Below, piece after piece: positions 9,091-17,883 of a stretch of 64,000 nucleotides of DNA. The stretch comes from JBKCUK01 sp046318415 (GTDB lineage Bacteria > Pseudomonadota > Alphaproteobacteria > Caedimonadales > Caedimonadaceae), in contig JBKCUK010000004.1 of assembly GCA_046318415.1 (NCBI GenBank), positions 1 through 64,000 of the forward strand, written 5' to 3'. A model generated the notes under the pieces. It did no database searches and had not been told where the DNA came from. It saw nothing but the letters and a program-made list of their open reading frames with translations. A program made the position numbers and the translations under genes. Each line of letters opens with the position of its first letter. Positions within the stretch are counted from its first letter, which is position 1.

Positions 9091-10487
9091 ATCGCGTCCT
9101 TCCGTTGCTTTTGTTGCTTTCCGGCTGTGCCGTTGGCCCAGATTATGAACGGCCTCGTCTAGATGCGCCTCAAAAATGGTCCCTGCCCAGTGTGGGGGGG
9201 CAAGAGGAACAAGGCATAAGCTCGGCGCCCTGGTGGCAGGCCTTTGGGGATCCCCTGTTGTCCGAACTGATGGAACGGGCGATGGCTGCCAACAAGGACC
9301 TAAAAATCGCCGAAGCACGACTGCGCGAAGCCAGGGCTGATACCACAGCGCAAGAGGCATCCATCATGCCCAGCTTCTTTGCCATGGGCTCGTCGCAGCG
9401 CGAACGCAACGTCAATCCCATTCTTCCGTTAAGGAAACCCTATAACACCCTGCGGGCTAATTTTGATGCTGTGTGGGAGGTGGACCTGTTTGGTCGCATT
9501 CGCCGCGCCACAGAAGCGGCCCAAGCCGAGGAAGAGGCTGCCATTTATGGCGTTCACCTTGCAGAGCTCTCTCTGAGCGCAGAGGTGGCACGACATTATG
9601 TCATCTACTGTCAACTCAAGCAGCAAAGGGCTACTTTAGAGGAAAGCCTCGACCATGCCCTTGTGCGGCAAAATCTTCAGCAATTGCGGGTTGAAAAAGG
9701 GGATGCGCCCCAGGAAAGTGCCCTCACTGCAACGCGTGCCCTTAGTGACCTTCAGGGACAGCTGGAGATGCTAACGGCTGCCCTCAGCAGCACCCAACAC
9801 ACCCTTGAAATCTTGTTGGGCGAGCAACCGAACGCCCTGAAGACCCTGCTTTTCAAGGCGGAAAAGATACCCCAAGTGGCCCAATTTGACCCCCTTGCAG
9901 CACCAGCAGCCGTGCTGCGCCATCGACCCGACGTCCAAATGGCCGAGCGACATCTCGCTGCAGCAACGGCGATGAAAGGAGTTGCCATTGCAGGCCTCTA
10001 TCCCAGCATTAGCCTTTCGGCTTTTGTGGGGCGCGCCGCTGTGACACGGCATAATTTCTGGAATCACAAGAATAAAAGTCACCAGGTCTATGGGGATGTG
10101 CACCTACCGCTGTTTAGCTTTGGCCGTCAGATGGCCGGCATTGAGGCTTCAGATGCGCGCCTTGAACAAGCCCGTTTAGCCTTTGAACAAGCCGCCCTCG
10201 CCGCCCTTGGCGAGGTTGAATCTTTTGCCATGGGGTATCTCAAAGCGCAGGATAGCTTGGCGCATATTACATCCAGCCATCATGCGGCATTAAAAAGTCT
10301 GGACTTGGCCAGCCACAGCCTGGAAAAAGGAGCACTTTCAAAGTTAAACCATGCCGACGTTGCTCTCATGGCCCAGCAAAGCTCTTTTAAGCTGGCTGAG
10401 GCCCAGGCAGAAGCAGCCATGCACTTTATCGGTTTACAAAAAGCCGTCGGGGGGCATGCTCCAGCCAAAAGTCTAGGGACAAACTAG
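9087..10487 (+). CDS. NodT/OprM-type outer-membrane efflux lipoprotein
   Basis: This 466-residue outer-membrane factor begins with a lipoprotein signal (LLLLLSGC, C14), followed by AVGPDYERP, the usual N-terminus of NodT/OprM proteins. It has the two repeated coiled-coil halves of the TolC fold (about 65-230 and 275-460), with the conserved WWQAFGDPLLSELMERA and VLRHRPDVQMAERHLAAATA motifs. It supplies the exit duct for the EmrAB pump encoded divergently. Its start overlaps the tetR stop. Confidence 0.93.
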   Translation: MNRVLPLLLLLSGCAVGPDYERPRLDAPQKWSLPSVGGQEEQGISSAPWWQAFGDPLLSELMERAMAANKDLKIAEARLREARADTTAQEASIMPSFFAMGSSQRERNVNPILPLRKPYNTLRANFDAVWEVDLFGRIRRATEAAQAEEEAAIYGVHLAELSLSAEVARHYVIYCQLKQQRATLEESLDHALVRQNLQQLRVEKGDAPQESALTATRALSDLQGQLEMLTAALSSTQHTLEILLGEQPNALKTLLFKAEKIPQVAQFDPLAAPAAVLRHRPDVQMAERHLAAATAMKGVAIAGLYPSISLSAFVGRAAVTRHNFWNHKNKSHQVYGDVHLPLFSFGRQMAGIEASDARLEQARLAFEQAALAALGEVESFAMGYLKAQDSLAHITSSHHAALKSLDLASHSLEKGALSKLNHADVALMAQQSSFKLAEAQAEAAMHFIGLQKAVGGHAPAKSLGTN

Positions 10488-10496
10488 ATAAGGATT

Positions 10497-10531
10497 AAGG
10501 CAGCATCCAGTGCTGCCTTCCCTTCTTTTTT
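10497..10531 (+). terminator. Intrinsic terminator after the outer-membrane factor gene
   Basis: AAGGCAGCA-TCCAG-TGCTGCCTT is a perfect 9-bp stem with a 5-nt loop, followed by CCCTTCTTTTTT. It begins 9 bp after the plus-strand stop and touches the end of the convergent asd gene. Confidence 0.85.
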
Positions 10532-11537
10532 AACGGATGCAGGATTCCGCGATTTGCACCGCATTCAAAGCCGCACCCTTGCGCAGGTTATCGGCCGACA
10601 CCCAGAAGTTCAGGGTGTTGGCCTGACTGCGATCTTCTCGTATGCGACTGACCACGACGGCATCCTCGCCCACCACCTCCAGCGGCGTCACGTAAATCTC
10701 ACGCTCCGGCGCGTCTAAGACCAAAACGCCTGGCATGCGACCCAGTGCGTTGCGGGCTTGTGTGGCAGTGAGCGGGCGCTCGAATTCAGCATTCACCGAG
10801 ATGGAGTGACCAATGAAGACAGGCACACGCACGCAAGTCGCAGACAGCGGCACGTTAAGGCCAAGGATTTTTGAGGTTTCTTCTTCAATCTTTGCTTCTT
10901 CATCGGTGCGACCGTCCTTAAGGAAACCGCCAATGTGGGGCAAGAGGTTGAAGGCGATTTGCTTAGGTAAATGTTCCACTTTTGGCGCATCACCGACGAA
11001 GATTGCCCTGGACTGGTTGAACAATTCATCCATGGCATCCTTACCGGCTCCAGAAACCGACTGGTAGGATGAAATCACAACCCGCTTGAGGCCCGCTAAA
11101 TCGTGCAAGGGTTTTAACGCCATCACCAGGGGAATGGCCACACAGTTGGGATTGGCGATCATGCGACCTTTGGCCGTGGCACCTAGGGCTTGAACCTGGG
11201 CAGCATTCACCTCGGGCACCACCAAAGGCACATCCTCATGCATGCGAAAATAGGATGATTTATCAATGACGATCGCACCAGCGGCAGCTGCTTTGGGCGC
11301 CCACTCCGACGAGACTTTAGAGCCCGCACAAAAGAAAGCCACATCGGTGCCCTTAAAGTCGAATTGGCTTAAAGGCTGAACCTTAAGGATCTTCTCTTCA
11401 CCGTAAGACACCTCGACCCGGGCCGAGCGATCGGAGGCAAGGGCAATCACTTCTTGGGCAGGAAAATTGCGCTCAGCCAAGACTTGAAGGGTCTCACGCC
11501 CAACGTTTCCTGTGGCACCAACGACGACAACGCGCAT
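10530..11537 (-). CDS. asd: Aspartate-semialdehyde dehydrogenase
   Basis: This 335-residue enzyme reduces beta-aspartyl phosphate to aspartate semialdehyde, the branch point to lysine/diaminopimelate, threonine and methionine. The NADP-binding GATGNVGRE is at 8-16. The catalytic cysteine is C132 in ANPNCVAIPLV, and SYQSVSGAGK follows. The length is normal. The gene stands alone between convergent and same-strand neighbours and matters for peptidoglycan diaminopimelate supply. Confidence 0.97.
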   Translation of the reverse strand: MRVVVVGATGNVGRETLQVLAERNFPAQEVIALASDRSARVEVSYGEEKILKVQPLSQFDFKGTDVAFFCAGSKVSSEWAPKAAAAGAIVIDKSSYFRMHEDVPLVVPEVNAAQVQALGATAKGRMIANPNCVAIPLVMALKPLHDLAGLKRVVISSYQSVSGAGKDAMDELFNQSRAIFVGDAPKVEHLPKQIAFNLLPHIGGFLKDGRTDEEAKIEEETSKILGLNVPLSATCVRVPVFIGHSISVNAEFERPLTATQARNALGRMPGVLVLDAPEREIYVTPLEVVGEDAVVVSRIREDRSQANTLNFWVSADNLRKGAALNAVQIAESCIR

Positions 11538-11636
11538 GGCAGGCTCCTTTCTTCACTTGATTTGGGATGATTTTAGTCGCTCATCTATAGCGCGATTTTC
11601 GTGCGCTGACCAGTTGGCTTTCACAAGCTTTCAAGC

Positions 11637-12506
11637 TTAGGGCGCGGCGTTTTGCCGGCGCTCTTGGATCGTTTTCCAGGTGGTCGCCAGGAGCGCCATC
11701 ACGATGAGGAAAGATCCCGCATATTGATTCAATGTGGGGATCTCGGCAAAAAACACATAGCCCACCAGCACACCAAAGATCAGCTCAAGGTATTGGGCGG
11801 CAATCCCAAAAGACGGCACATGTCGCAAGGACATGGAAAATAAAAAAGCAGCAATGGGCGAGCTGATCCCAATGAGCGCAATCCAAAAAAGCCCCTGCTC
11901 CCAGGATCCACGAATCACCGGGCCTTCCTGCAGGACAGCAAACAAAACACAGGCTGTCACCAAGTTGCTGGCCGAGAGAATATAAGAGATTTCCTGATCC
12001 TGGTAGACTTTGTGAAAGTCAGCCATCACCTTGGTCAAGAAAGCCCAACTGATCACGCTTAAAAAGAGGAAGGCCAGTGACAAAGCATGAGGCACATGGG
12101 CAAGCTCACTTGGCTGCAGAAAAATCAGCGTTCCAATAATGGCTAAACCCAGACAGCCATAGGTATAAGCATTCTTGTGCTGGGGCATGATAAAATAGGT
12201 CAACAGCGGCGAGCAGGCGAAAAACAACGCATACCAGGACACTGGAACGTCCTGCAAACACAGGGCCTGGGTGGCATTATGAATGGAGGCCAGCGCAAAA
12301 ATGGCGCACCGTGCCCGAAGGGGCATGTAGGTCCACTTCCGGATCACACCAGGCGTCAGATACGCAAAAACGCCAACAGCCACAGCGTAGCGCAGCAAAT
12401 AGAAGCTATACACATCCGTATGCTGCATCGCCAATTTACAAAAGGCAGGGAAAAGGGCCCATAAAAGGGTGGCACTCACCCCTGCCATCATACTTGTGTT
12501 TTTCAT
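11637..12506 (-). CDS. EamA/DMT-family exporter
   Basis: This 289-residue inner-membrane protein has ten predicted helices in two EamA halves, typical of drug/metabolite exporters including amino-acid effluxers such as RhtA/YdcZ-type proteins. No substrate signature is visible. It starts 5 bp after the stop of the oxygenase gene and is the last gene of a tightly packed five-gene unit that includes an amino-acid symporter, an AlaX-like editor and an arginase-family hydrolase. That context suggests export of the unit's product, which is an inference. Confidence 0.88.
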   Translation of the reverse strand: MKNTSMMAGVSATLLWALFPAFCKLAMQHTDVYSFYLLRYAVAVGVFAYLTPGVIRKWTYMPLRARCAIFALASIHNATQALCLQDVPVSWYALFFACSPLLTYFIMPQHKNAYTYGCLGLAIIGTLIFLQPSELAHVPHALSLAFLFLSVISWAFLTKVMADFHKVYQDQEISYILSASNLVTACVLFAVLQEGPVIRGSWEQGLFWIALIGISSPIAAFLFSMSLRHVPSFGIAAQYLELIFGVLVGYVFFAEIPTLNQYAGSFLIVMALLATTWKTIQERRQNAAP

Positions 12507-12511
12507 GATCC

Positions 12512-14221
12512 CTACACTGCAAATTTCATACGAACTGTTCGATCCTCAATGGGAATATCCCGTTTGTAATGGACGAGATCACGCGCCACCAAAACCCGCT
12601 GCAGCCAACGATCCTGGCCATCATAGCGCGCCTTAAATGAGCTGCGCCCATGCATGACCCGGTTGTTATCCACCACCAGAAGATCGCCCGGCTCAAGGGC
12701 AATCCCCTTGCTGACCTTCAGGGCTTCTCGCTTCACATAACTGAGGGCCTCTTGGGCCAAGGGCGTAATCCCCTCCATCAGATCAAAATCACAGCGAAAG
12801 TAGGGATCATGGCGATCACCCGTTAGAATCGGCACCACGGGCCCATTGGCTTTGAGCCCATTGGGGCTGCCAAACGAGTAATCGATGCCCGTGCGGAACA
12901 AGGGCTCGAAAAGAACGCTGAGATAGCGCCTTGGCATCGCCGGCAGCAAATCATGGATGTGAAAGAGGATGGTTTTAGCCTTCTTTTCATGGTCACTGCG
13001 CAGGCAATAAAGCATCAAATAGTCGGTATTCACAGGATGAAAGGCAATTTCAGTATGGAAATCCAGAAGAATATCGGAACTTTCCGAGGAAATATTGTGA
13101 GCATTATGGGGCGTTGGGAACAGATTGTGAAAGAAGTTACCCCCTTTTTCCTGCACGAATGTAAACACTTCACCCAGGCTAGCGCCCACGGCTGAGAGGA
13201 AAAATTCGCTTCTGAAGGTATTTTTTTGGGGAAAGGCGCAAGGATCGGAAGGGGTGGAAACGAGCGGTTCATCAACGGGCAATCCCCGCAATAATAAAAA
13301 GCCCGCGGGATGACCGTACATCTTAAAGCGACTTAATCGTTCTCGAAGGGCCCTTGGAAATTCATGACCAAGAAGGGAAGATTCAAAAAGGAATGCCTCC
13401 CGCTGGTGGTAGGCATCCAGAAAGACGCGATTAGCCAACTGCCGCAGCTGATGGGCATAGGGTCGACAATCGATGATCGCTTCTTGGTGCCAGGAATCAT
13501 CCTCGACCTGGGGGACCTCAAGGGGAAGCATAAGCGCGTCATTAAGGGCCTCGAAATCTTGGGGCGAGAGTGGGCGATCAAGCAACGCGCCAAATAATGC
13601 CAGCGCAAGCCGCCCATTGTCAGCCGCACCAATATAAGTTGGCGACAGCATTTCTGTATCTGCAACAACAGCAATTTGACCCTTGCCATGGGAGGCCAAG
13701 TAGACAACCCCCTTTCCCCCATCATGGAGTAAAAATTCTCTATCGCCGGCGCAAGACAACGAGCCTGTGTGGTCCAGCATGACCTCTTGAAACGGCAGGT
13801 CATCCCGCGAGGCGCGCAAGGCAAAAGTCTCAGTTAAAATCCAGGGACGCATGGGATCGTGGCGCAGCAATGCCTGAGGCGTGTAGGTGAGCCCAAAGGA
13901 TTCAAGTAACGCATGGCAGTCAAGCGGGATATTTTGCGTGAGTGTCAGCAATAAACGCCCCCCATCCCTGACAAAAGCCTCAAGACGGGCCTGACTTTCA
14001 GGACTTAGACATGTCGCCCCACATGACGGATAATAATGCAGGACAACGAGGTCCATCCCCTCGAAAACGAGCTCATCTGACCACCCTTTGAGAAACCGGG
14101 GTTCATGTGCAAGGATCGGCCGCAACAATTGACTTAAACACTGGCTGGTGAACAAGGAACAACGATTTCTCAACGAGCCTTCGTGCCCATTGTGGATCAT
14201 ATCGACGAATTGAATCTTCAC
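12512..14221 (-). CDS. Fusion of a GATase-like domain and an AsnO/VioC-type Fe(II)/2-oxoglutarate oxygenase
   Basis: The protein has 569 residues if it starts at the GTG at 14221, which overlaps the upstream stop (GTGA) behind AAAGAGG; a longer frame to 14242 lies inside the arginase-like gene. Residues about 250-569 match the clavaminate-synthase-like oxygenases. The iron triad is H389-x-E391 in DFHTEIAFHP and H524 in NRVMHGR. R542 in LQRVLVARD is the likely 2-oxoglutarate binder. An HxE rather than HxD triad is typical of AsnO, VioC and clavaminate synthase, which hydroxylate Asn, Arg or guanidino acids. Residues 1-215 resemble a class-I-glutamine-amidotransferase/DUF4350-like fold (EAFVRDGGRLLLTL; GKGQIAVVADTEML). 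I know of no such fusion. The substrate is unknown, but the guanidino-hydrolase neighbour points to an arginine-like compound. Confidence 0.8.
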   Translation of the reverse strand: MKIQFVDMIHNGHEGSLRNRCSLFTSQCLSQLLRPILAHEPRFLKGWSDELVFEGMDLVVLHYYPSCGATCLSPESQARLEAFVRDGGRLLLTLTQNIPLDCHALLESFGLTYTPQALLRHDPMRPWILTETFALRASRDDLPFQEVMLDHTGSLSCAGDREFLLHDGGKGVVYLASHGKGQIAVVADTEMLSPTYIGAADNGRLALALFGALLDRPLSPQDFEALNDALMLPLEVPQVEDDSWHQEAIIDCRPYAHQLRQLANRVFLDAYHQREAFLFESSLLGHEFPRALRERLSRFKMYGHPAGFLLLRGLPVDEPLVSTPSDPCAFPQKNTFRSEFFLSAVGASLGEVFTFVQEKGGNFFHNLFPTPHNAHNISSESSDILLDFHTEIAFHPVNTDYLMLYCLRSDHEKKAKTILFHIHDLLPAMPRRYLSVLFEPLFRTGIDYSFGSPNGLKANGPVVPILTGDRHDPYFRCDFDLMEGITPLAQEALSYVKREALKVSKGIALEPGDLLVVDNNRVMHGRSSFKARYDGQDRWLQRVLVARDLVHYKRDIPIEDRTVRMKFAV

Positions 14222-15123
14222 TTTCGCACCTCTTTCAGGCAACGCAGAATGTCCCGGATCAGGTCACTGGTCATCTGATTGCGATCCAATGCCGGATCAA
14301 ATTCTGCGATTTCCAAACACCGCAGTTGAGGAGAAGAGAACAGTTGCGGCAGACCGGGAAGGAGTGTTTCCGGCACAAGCCCCCCCGGTTCGTGACATCC
14401 CGTACCAGGCGCAAGTTCAGGATCAAAAACGTCAATATCCAGGGAAACACCAAATCCATCGGTGCCGTTGGTTGCAATTGCCATGGCTTTTTGGAGAACA
14501 GTCTCTATCCCTAAACGCTCGATATCTTCGACGTAGAAGACGGTGATATTTTGCTGCTCGAGAAAAGCGCGTTCCTCCCGCTCGTACGAGCGAATCCCGA
14601 TCAGCACCAGGTGTTTAGGTTTTAGCTTCGGCGCATTGAGACCGATTTGGCGGAGCTCGGGATCACCATACCCCAATAAGTGCGACAACGGCATGCCATG
14701 GAAGGATTTGGAGTGGGACGTCTCGGGCACATGGGCATCCATGTGGGCATCCAACCAAATCAAACCAAATTTCTGCTGCATGCCCAAAGCCGAGATAGCC
14801 CCCGACCATGTCCCAATACCGCAGGAATGGTCACCGCCAATGATGACCGGAAAACCATCCTTCAAGTGGATATGCTCACCAACAGCACCGGCCAACCAGC
14901 GATTATGCTGCAGGACCGCCTCATAATTCAGCCCTCGGTGATCTTGGGTCTCTGGCCAATCGCGCGCTTGGACACCTGCACTCCAGACGAATTCTGGCCC
15001 CAGCTGTTGATGAAGGCCATAATTGTCTCTCAAATATCCGGGCCCTTTGGCCGTGGAGTAAATCTTTGCTCCGTGGCCAAAGGCTGACCCAATTAAATGA
15101 TAAATCGCTTTTCCCATGATCAT
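14218..15123 (-). CDS. Arginase-family ureohydrolase, paralog 1
   Basis: This 301-residue Mn-dependent hydrolase would cleave a guanidino group to urea plus an amine. Metal-binding motifs are intact: GGDHS (96-100), DAHMDAHVPETS (about 125-136) and SLDIDVFDP (about 228-236). The family loop after DAHMDAH (PETSHSKSFHGMP) is arginase-like rather than agmatinase-like. It is a paralog of the gene at 25619-26551, but it sits between an AlaX-like gene (4-bp overlap) and an oxygenase (4-bp overlap), not beside ornithine aminotransferase. The true substrate may therefore be a modified arginine, as for proclavaminate amidinohydrolase next to clavaminate synthase. Free arginine is the default alternative. 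Confidence 0.9.
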   Translation of the reverse strand: MIMGKAIYHLIGSAFGHGAKIYSTAKGPGYLRDNYGLHQQLGPEFVWSAGVQARDWPETQDHRGLNYEAVLQHNRWLAGAVGEHIHLKDGFPVIIGGDHSCGIGTWSGAISALGMQQKFGLIWLDAHMDAHVPETSHSKSFHGMPLSHLLGYGDPELRQIGLNAPKLKPKHLVLIGIRSYEREERAFLEQQNITVFYVEDIERLGIETVLQKAMAIATNGTDGFGVSLDIDVFDPELAPGTGCHEPGGLVPETLLPGLPQLFSSPQLRCLEIAEFDPALDRNQMTSDLIRDILRCLKEVRK

Positions 15124-16049
15124 TTATTAACGTTTGTAATCAAATCAAAACTATCTTCACGGTCACTGGCAAACTGCAGGCGCACCTCGACGGATTCAAG
15201 ACTGCTGAGATCTCTGAGGTGGGTTCCACCACAAGGGATACTGATGGGTTTTTGGTCGATCTCTGTTTTCCAAAAACGTCGCTCGTGAAGCGCCACAGGA
15301 TAATCAGGGCTCATGGTCGCTTGCCCCGCACTGCGAATGAAGGCCGCAAGACGCTCGTTCAAGCTCACAATGATGCCTGGCAAGTCTTCCCTCAATTTGA
15401 CCTGATTGAGACCTGCTTTTTTGCGATAGGAATTTCCCATGCGATAGGTGTCGATGGATTGATAATCTTGCAACGTTGAGGTCACAATGCAGTCTTTATC
15501 AAAATCAGCATACCCTCTGGCATCCTTGCGCAGCTTGTCGGCCTTACCAATGTATGGCTGCACCAGTTCATTGAACAGCAGGCTCGAGAGATGCACCGCA
15601 GAGTGGGGCCGCTCGACGGAGGCACGGTAAGCTTCATCAATGCTCAGCGTAACCGTCTGTCCCTTTAAGGCTTCTAACTCGGCCTCACTCAATTCGGCAG
15701 ATGAGGTCAATTTATGCCCAACCAGATAGGTCATGTTGGGGTCTTGCCACGATTGTTTGACATCGGTGTGCACAAACCACTGTTGTTGCAGGTCCACACC
15801 AATCACATGGGTATCCTCGATCTGCCAAGTTTTTGTAGACCAAGCAATCGTTCCGCGATCACCGGGCTGATCCTGCCAATGGGGATCCACAGGGTGAAAC
15901 GGTGTCTGATCCACAATTAAATAGGCCGCAGGCGCTGGACGGTTGGTGGACAAGTACCCAACCACTTTGGCTTCTTGAACCGTTGTCCCAAGATGGAAGC
16001 TCACCAAGGTGGGTGTTAAGGCCTTGAACAAATAAAGCATTTCTTTCAT
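15120..16049 (-). CDS. AlaX-like aminoacyl-tRNA editing protein
   Basis: This 309-residue protein resembles the free-standing editing domain related to AlaRS/ThrRS. DQTPFHPVDP (47-56) matches the DxTxFYPxGGGQ segment. RPHSAVHL gives the zinc pair H149 and H153, and PCGGTHLRDL gives C273 and H277, so all four zinc ligands are present. Such proteins deacylate mischarged tRNA, typically Ser- or Gly-tRNA(Ala), and some relatives handle Thr-tRNA. A separate, complete alaS with its own editing domain lies at 45878. Cotranscription with an oxygenase and a ureohydrolase suggests it removes an unusual amino acid from tRNA. The glycine-rich loop here reads HPVDPHWQDQ rather than GGGQ, a divergence worth noting. 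Confidence 0.8.
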   Translation of the reverse strand: MKEMLYLFKALTPTLVSFHLGTTVQEAKVVGYLSTNRPAPAAYLIVDQTPFHPVDPHWQDQPGDRGTIAWSTKTWQIEDTHVIGVDLQQQWFVHTDVKQSWQDPNMTYLVGHKLTSSAELSEAELEALKGQTVTLSIDEAYRASVERPHSAVHLSSLLFNELVQPYIGKADKLRKDARGYADFDKDCIVTSTLQDYQSIDTYRMGNSYRKKAGLNQVKLREDLPGIIVSLNERLAAFIRSAGQATMSPDYPVALHERRFWKTEIDQKPISIPCGGTHLRDLSSLESVEVRLQFASDREDSFDLITNVNK

Positions 16050-16064
16050 GGGATCAGTCTTTCT

Positions 16065-17309
16065 TTACGAATTAAATTTGTTTTCAGAGGCAGAGGCAAC
16101 GGCAACCTCCATCACAGGCGCGCCTGTTATTTTGCGTTTGACCCAAGACCCCATGCGTGTTGCGCGGTAAATGATCATGGCAAAGGCACCATTACCCAGA
16201 ACGTTGTTCGCCGTTCCCAAGGGATCCATAAAGATGGAAAGTGCAATAATCATGCTCGACATCTCAGGGCTAAAATTGAGGTATTCGGAAAGGAATGGCA
16301 AAATCAGCACGATACTGCCGCCTGGCACCGCAACACCACTGAACTGGGCAACGGCCACCAAAAACGCAAAGGGAACATAGGTCATCAGATCAGGCAAAGC
16401 GCCAAAGTGGATGAAGTAAATGGTCAGCGCAATCATCGGCAAAGAAATGCACTCGCCAACGTCATGACAATTCACCGTTGTTGATACTGCAATACGCGCA
16501 ATTTTCGGATCTGGAATATTTTGTTCAGCCGACTTCATGGTAAAGGGCATGGTCACAACGCTGGACATGGTGGAAAAACCAACCAGGCTTGAGGGCAGAG
16601 CGTTGCGGATGGATGTGATGGTGCGCTTAATGCGCCCCCCAGATCCGATGAAGTATAAAAAGCTGATGTACGAGAGTTGGGTGGCGATAATCAGCAAGAT
16701 CATATTGCCAAAGACCGGCAAGACTTCTTGAAAATTATATTCATGGGTGATTTTAAGAACGGTTCCCAACACATAAAGGGGCAAGGTTGGGATGAAAATG
16801 CGCTCGAAGAAGTTTCTGGAAAAAGATTGATACTTCGCCAATAACCCATCAAAAGCTGTTGTTCCCGATACACCGATGGCAAGTCCCGTTGTCAATGCCA
16901 GGATCATGGCCATTTCCATCTTCAAGATAGGCTCAAGGTTAAGGCTGAAGAGGGGTTGTAATTCTTCCACCGCGCTCATGGCATGCAATTCTGTAATCCC
17001 AAGATGGGGAATTCCCAATTGACCCACGCCAAAAGGGATCATGATGGATGTAAAATTCGAGGCTAAGACCATCATCATGATCCCCCCCACCAACCAAACA
17101 CCACGGGTGCGAATTGAGGCCACGCTGCTGGCCATGTAGGGGAAAATCAAAAAGGGCAGTAAGAACATCAAAATTTTGCGAATATTCTCACTAAACGTCA
17201 GACAGTAGATTTTAAATGACGTTGGAATAGATTCACCAAACACAAGTGCGACGATAATGATCGATAAAATCGACAAAATAATCTTGAATTTATTTATGAG
17301 CTGTAACAT
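16065..17309 (-). CDS. SLC1-type dicarboxylate/amino-acid:cation symporter
   Basis: This is an inner-membrane transporter of 414 residues from the ATG at 17309, which follows AAAGGGG; a GTG 27 nt upstream is possible. It has the DAACS/GltP layout: several N-terminal helices, re-entrant loops, and C-terminal motifs SGVAVPGGSIVLILPFLSEY and MDPLGTANNVLGNGAFA, equivalent to the cation and substrate site MDPxxTAxNVxGD. The usual acidic residue after NVxG is replaced (NVLGNG), which may alter substrate or coupling. It is the first gene of the five-gene unit, 15 bp before the AlaX-like gene, so it probably imports the amino acid that feeds the unit. Confidence 0.85.
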   Translation of the reverse strand: MLQLINKFKIILSILSIIIVALVFGESIPTSFKIYCLTFSENIRKILMFLLPFLIFPYMASSVASIRTRGVWLVGGIMMMVLASNFTSIMIPFGVGQLGIPHLGITELHAMSAVEELQPLFSLNLEPILKMEMAMILALTTGLAIGVSGTTAFDGLLAKYQSFSRNFFERIFIPTLPLYVLGTVLKITHEYNFQEVLPVFGNMILLIIATQLSYISFLYFIGSGGRIKRTITSIRNALPSSLVGFSTMSSVVTMPFTMKSAEQNIPDPKIARIAVSTTVNCHDVGECISLPMIALTIYFIHFGALPDLMTYVPFAFLVAVAQFSGVAVPGGSIVLILPFLSEYLNFSPEMSSMIIALSIFMDPLGTANNVLGNGAFAMIIYRATRMGSWVKRKITGAPVMEVAVASASENKFNS

Positions 17310-17336
17310 GAACACCCCTTTTTTTCTTTTCATCAC

Positions 17337-17883
17337 GACACACGCTTAGATCAATGTCCCATGGGGCAACACAGAATGCAGCGCTTCTCATTTGGGATAC
17401 GTATAGGTCCCATTTATCGAAAACGTTAATGATACGAGCTGTGGTTCGCCCTTAGGCCAAACGGCGACGATTAGGTGAGATGCTTGAACGCAAGACGGTC
17501 TGCACACAAGATGATGGGCTGAAGTTGTTTTTTTGAGGACAATGAAATCCCTTAATGAGTACCCCGTACATGGGTTTTTTCTCCCTTTGAGAATGGCACC
17601 TTATATCGTTTGCCGCCATTCATCTGTATTTTACTACCATGCTGTCGCGTTTTAATTGGCTAGCAGCATTTATGGTCATTTAATAGGCTTTAAAATTCAA
17701 AATAATACTAAAATCTTTTTTCGAAAATAAAAGTATTATATAGATATTTTAATACCTATTTATTTAGTACCAATGTTTATAGGAAGGCCAAATGTGCGTG
17801 TCAAGCGAATTTTAGAAAAAATTTAAACCCATGGATAGGAAGGTGAGACAGGAGATGTGCGCGCAAGGTGAACAGGAAGAGGA
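17337..17883. other. 547-bp gap without a recognised gene
   Basis: No coding frame with a plausible start, no tRNA and no known riboswitch is apparent. The right part (about 17690-17830) is strongly A/T-rich and could hold promoters for the leftward symporter unit. A weak hairpin with six T residues (ACCC...GGGT, 17561-17580) and a 6-bp repeat (ATGCTG...CAGCAT) are visible, but neither is convincing as a defined element. Confidence 0.4.

Noticed and set aside
17561..17580. Short hairpin with six T residues in the 547-bp gap
   Set aside because: The 4-bp stem is too weak to call a terminator, and no upstream plus-strand gene needs one.
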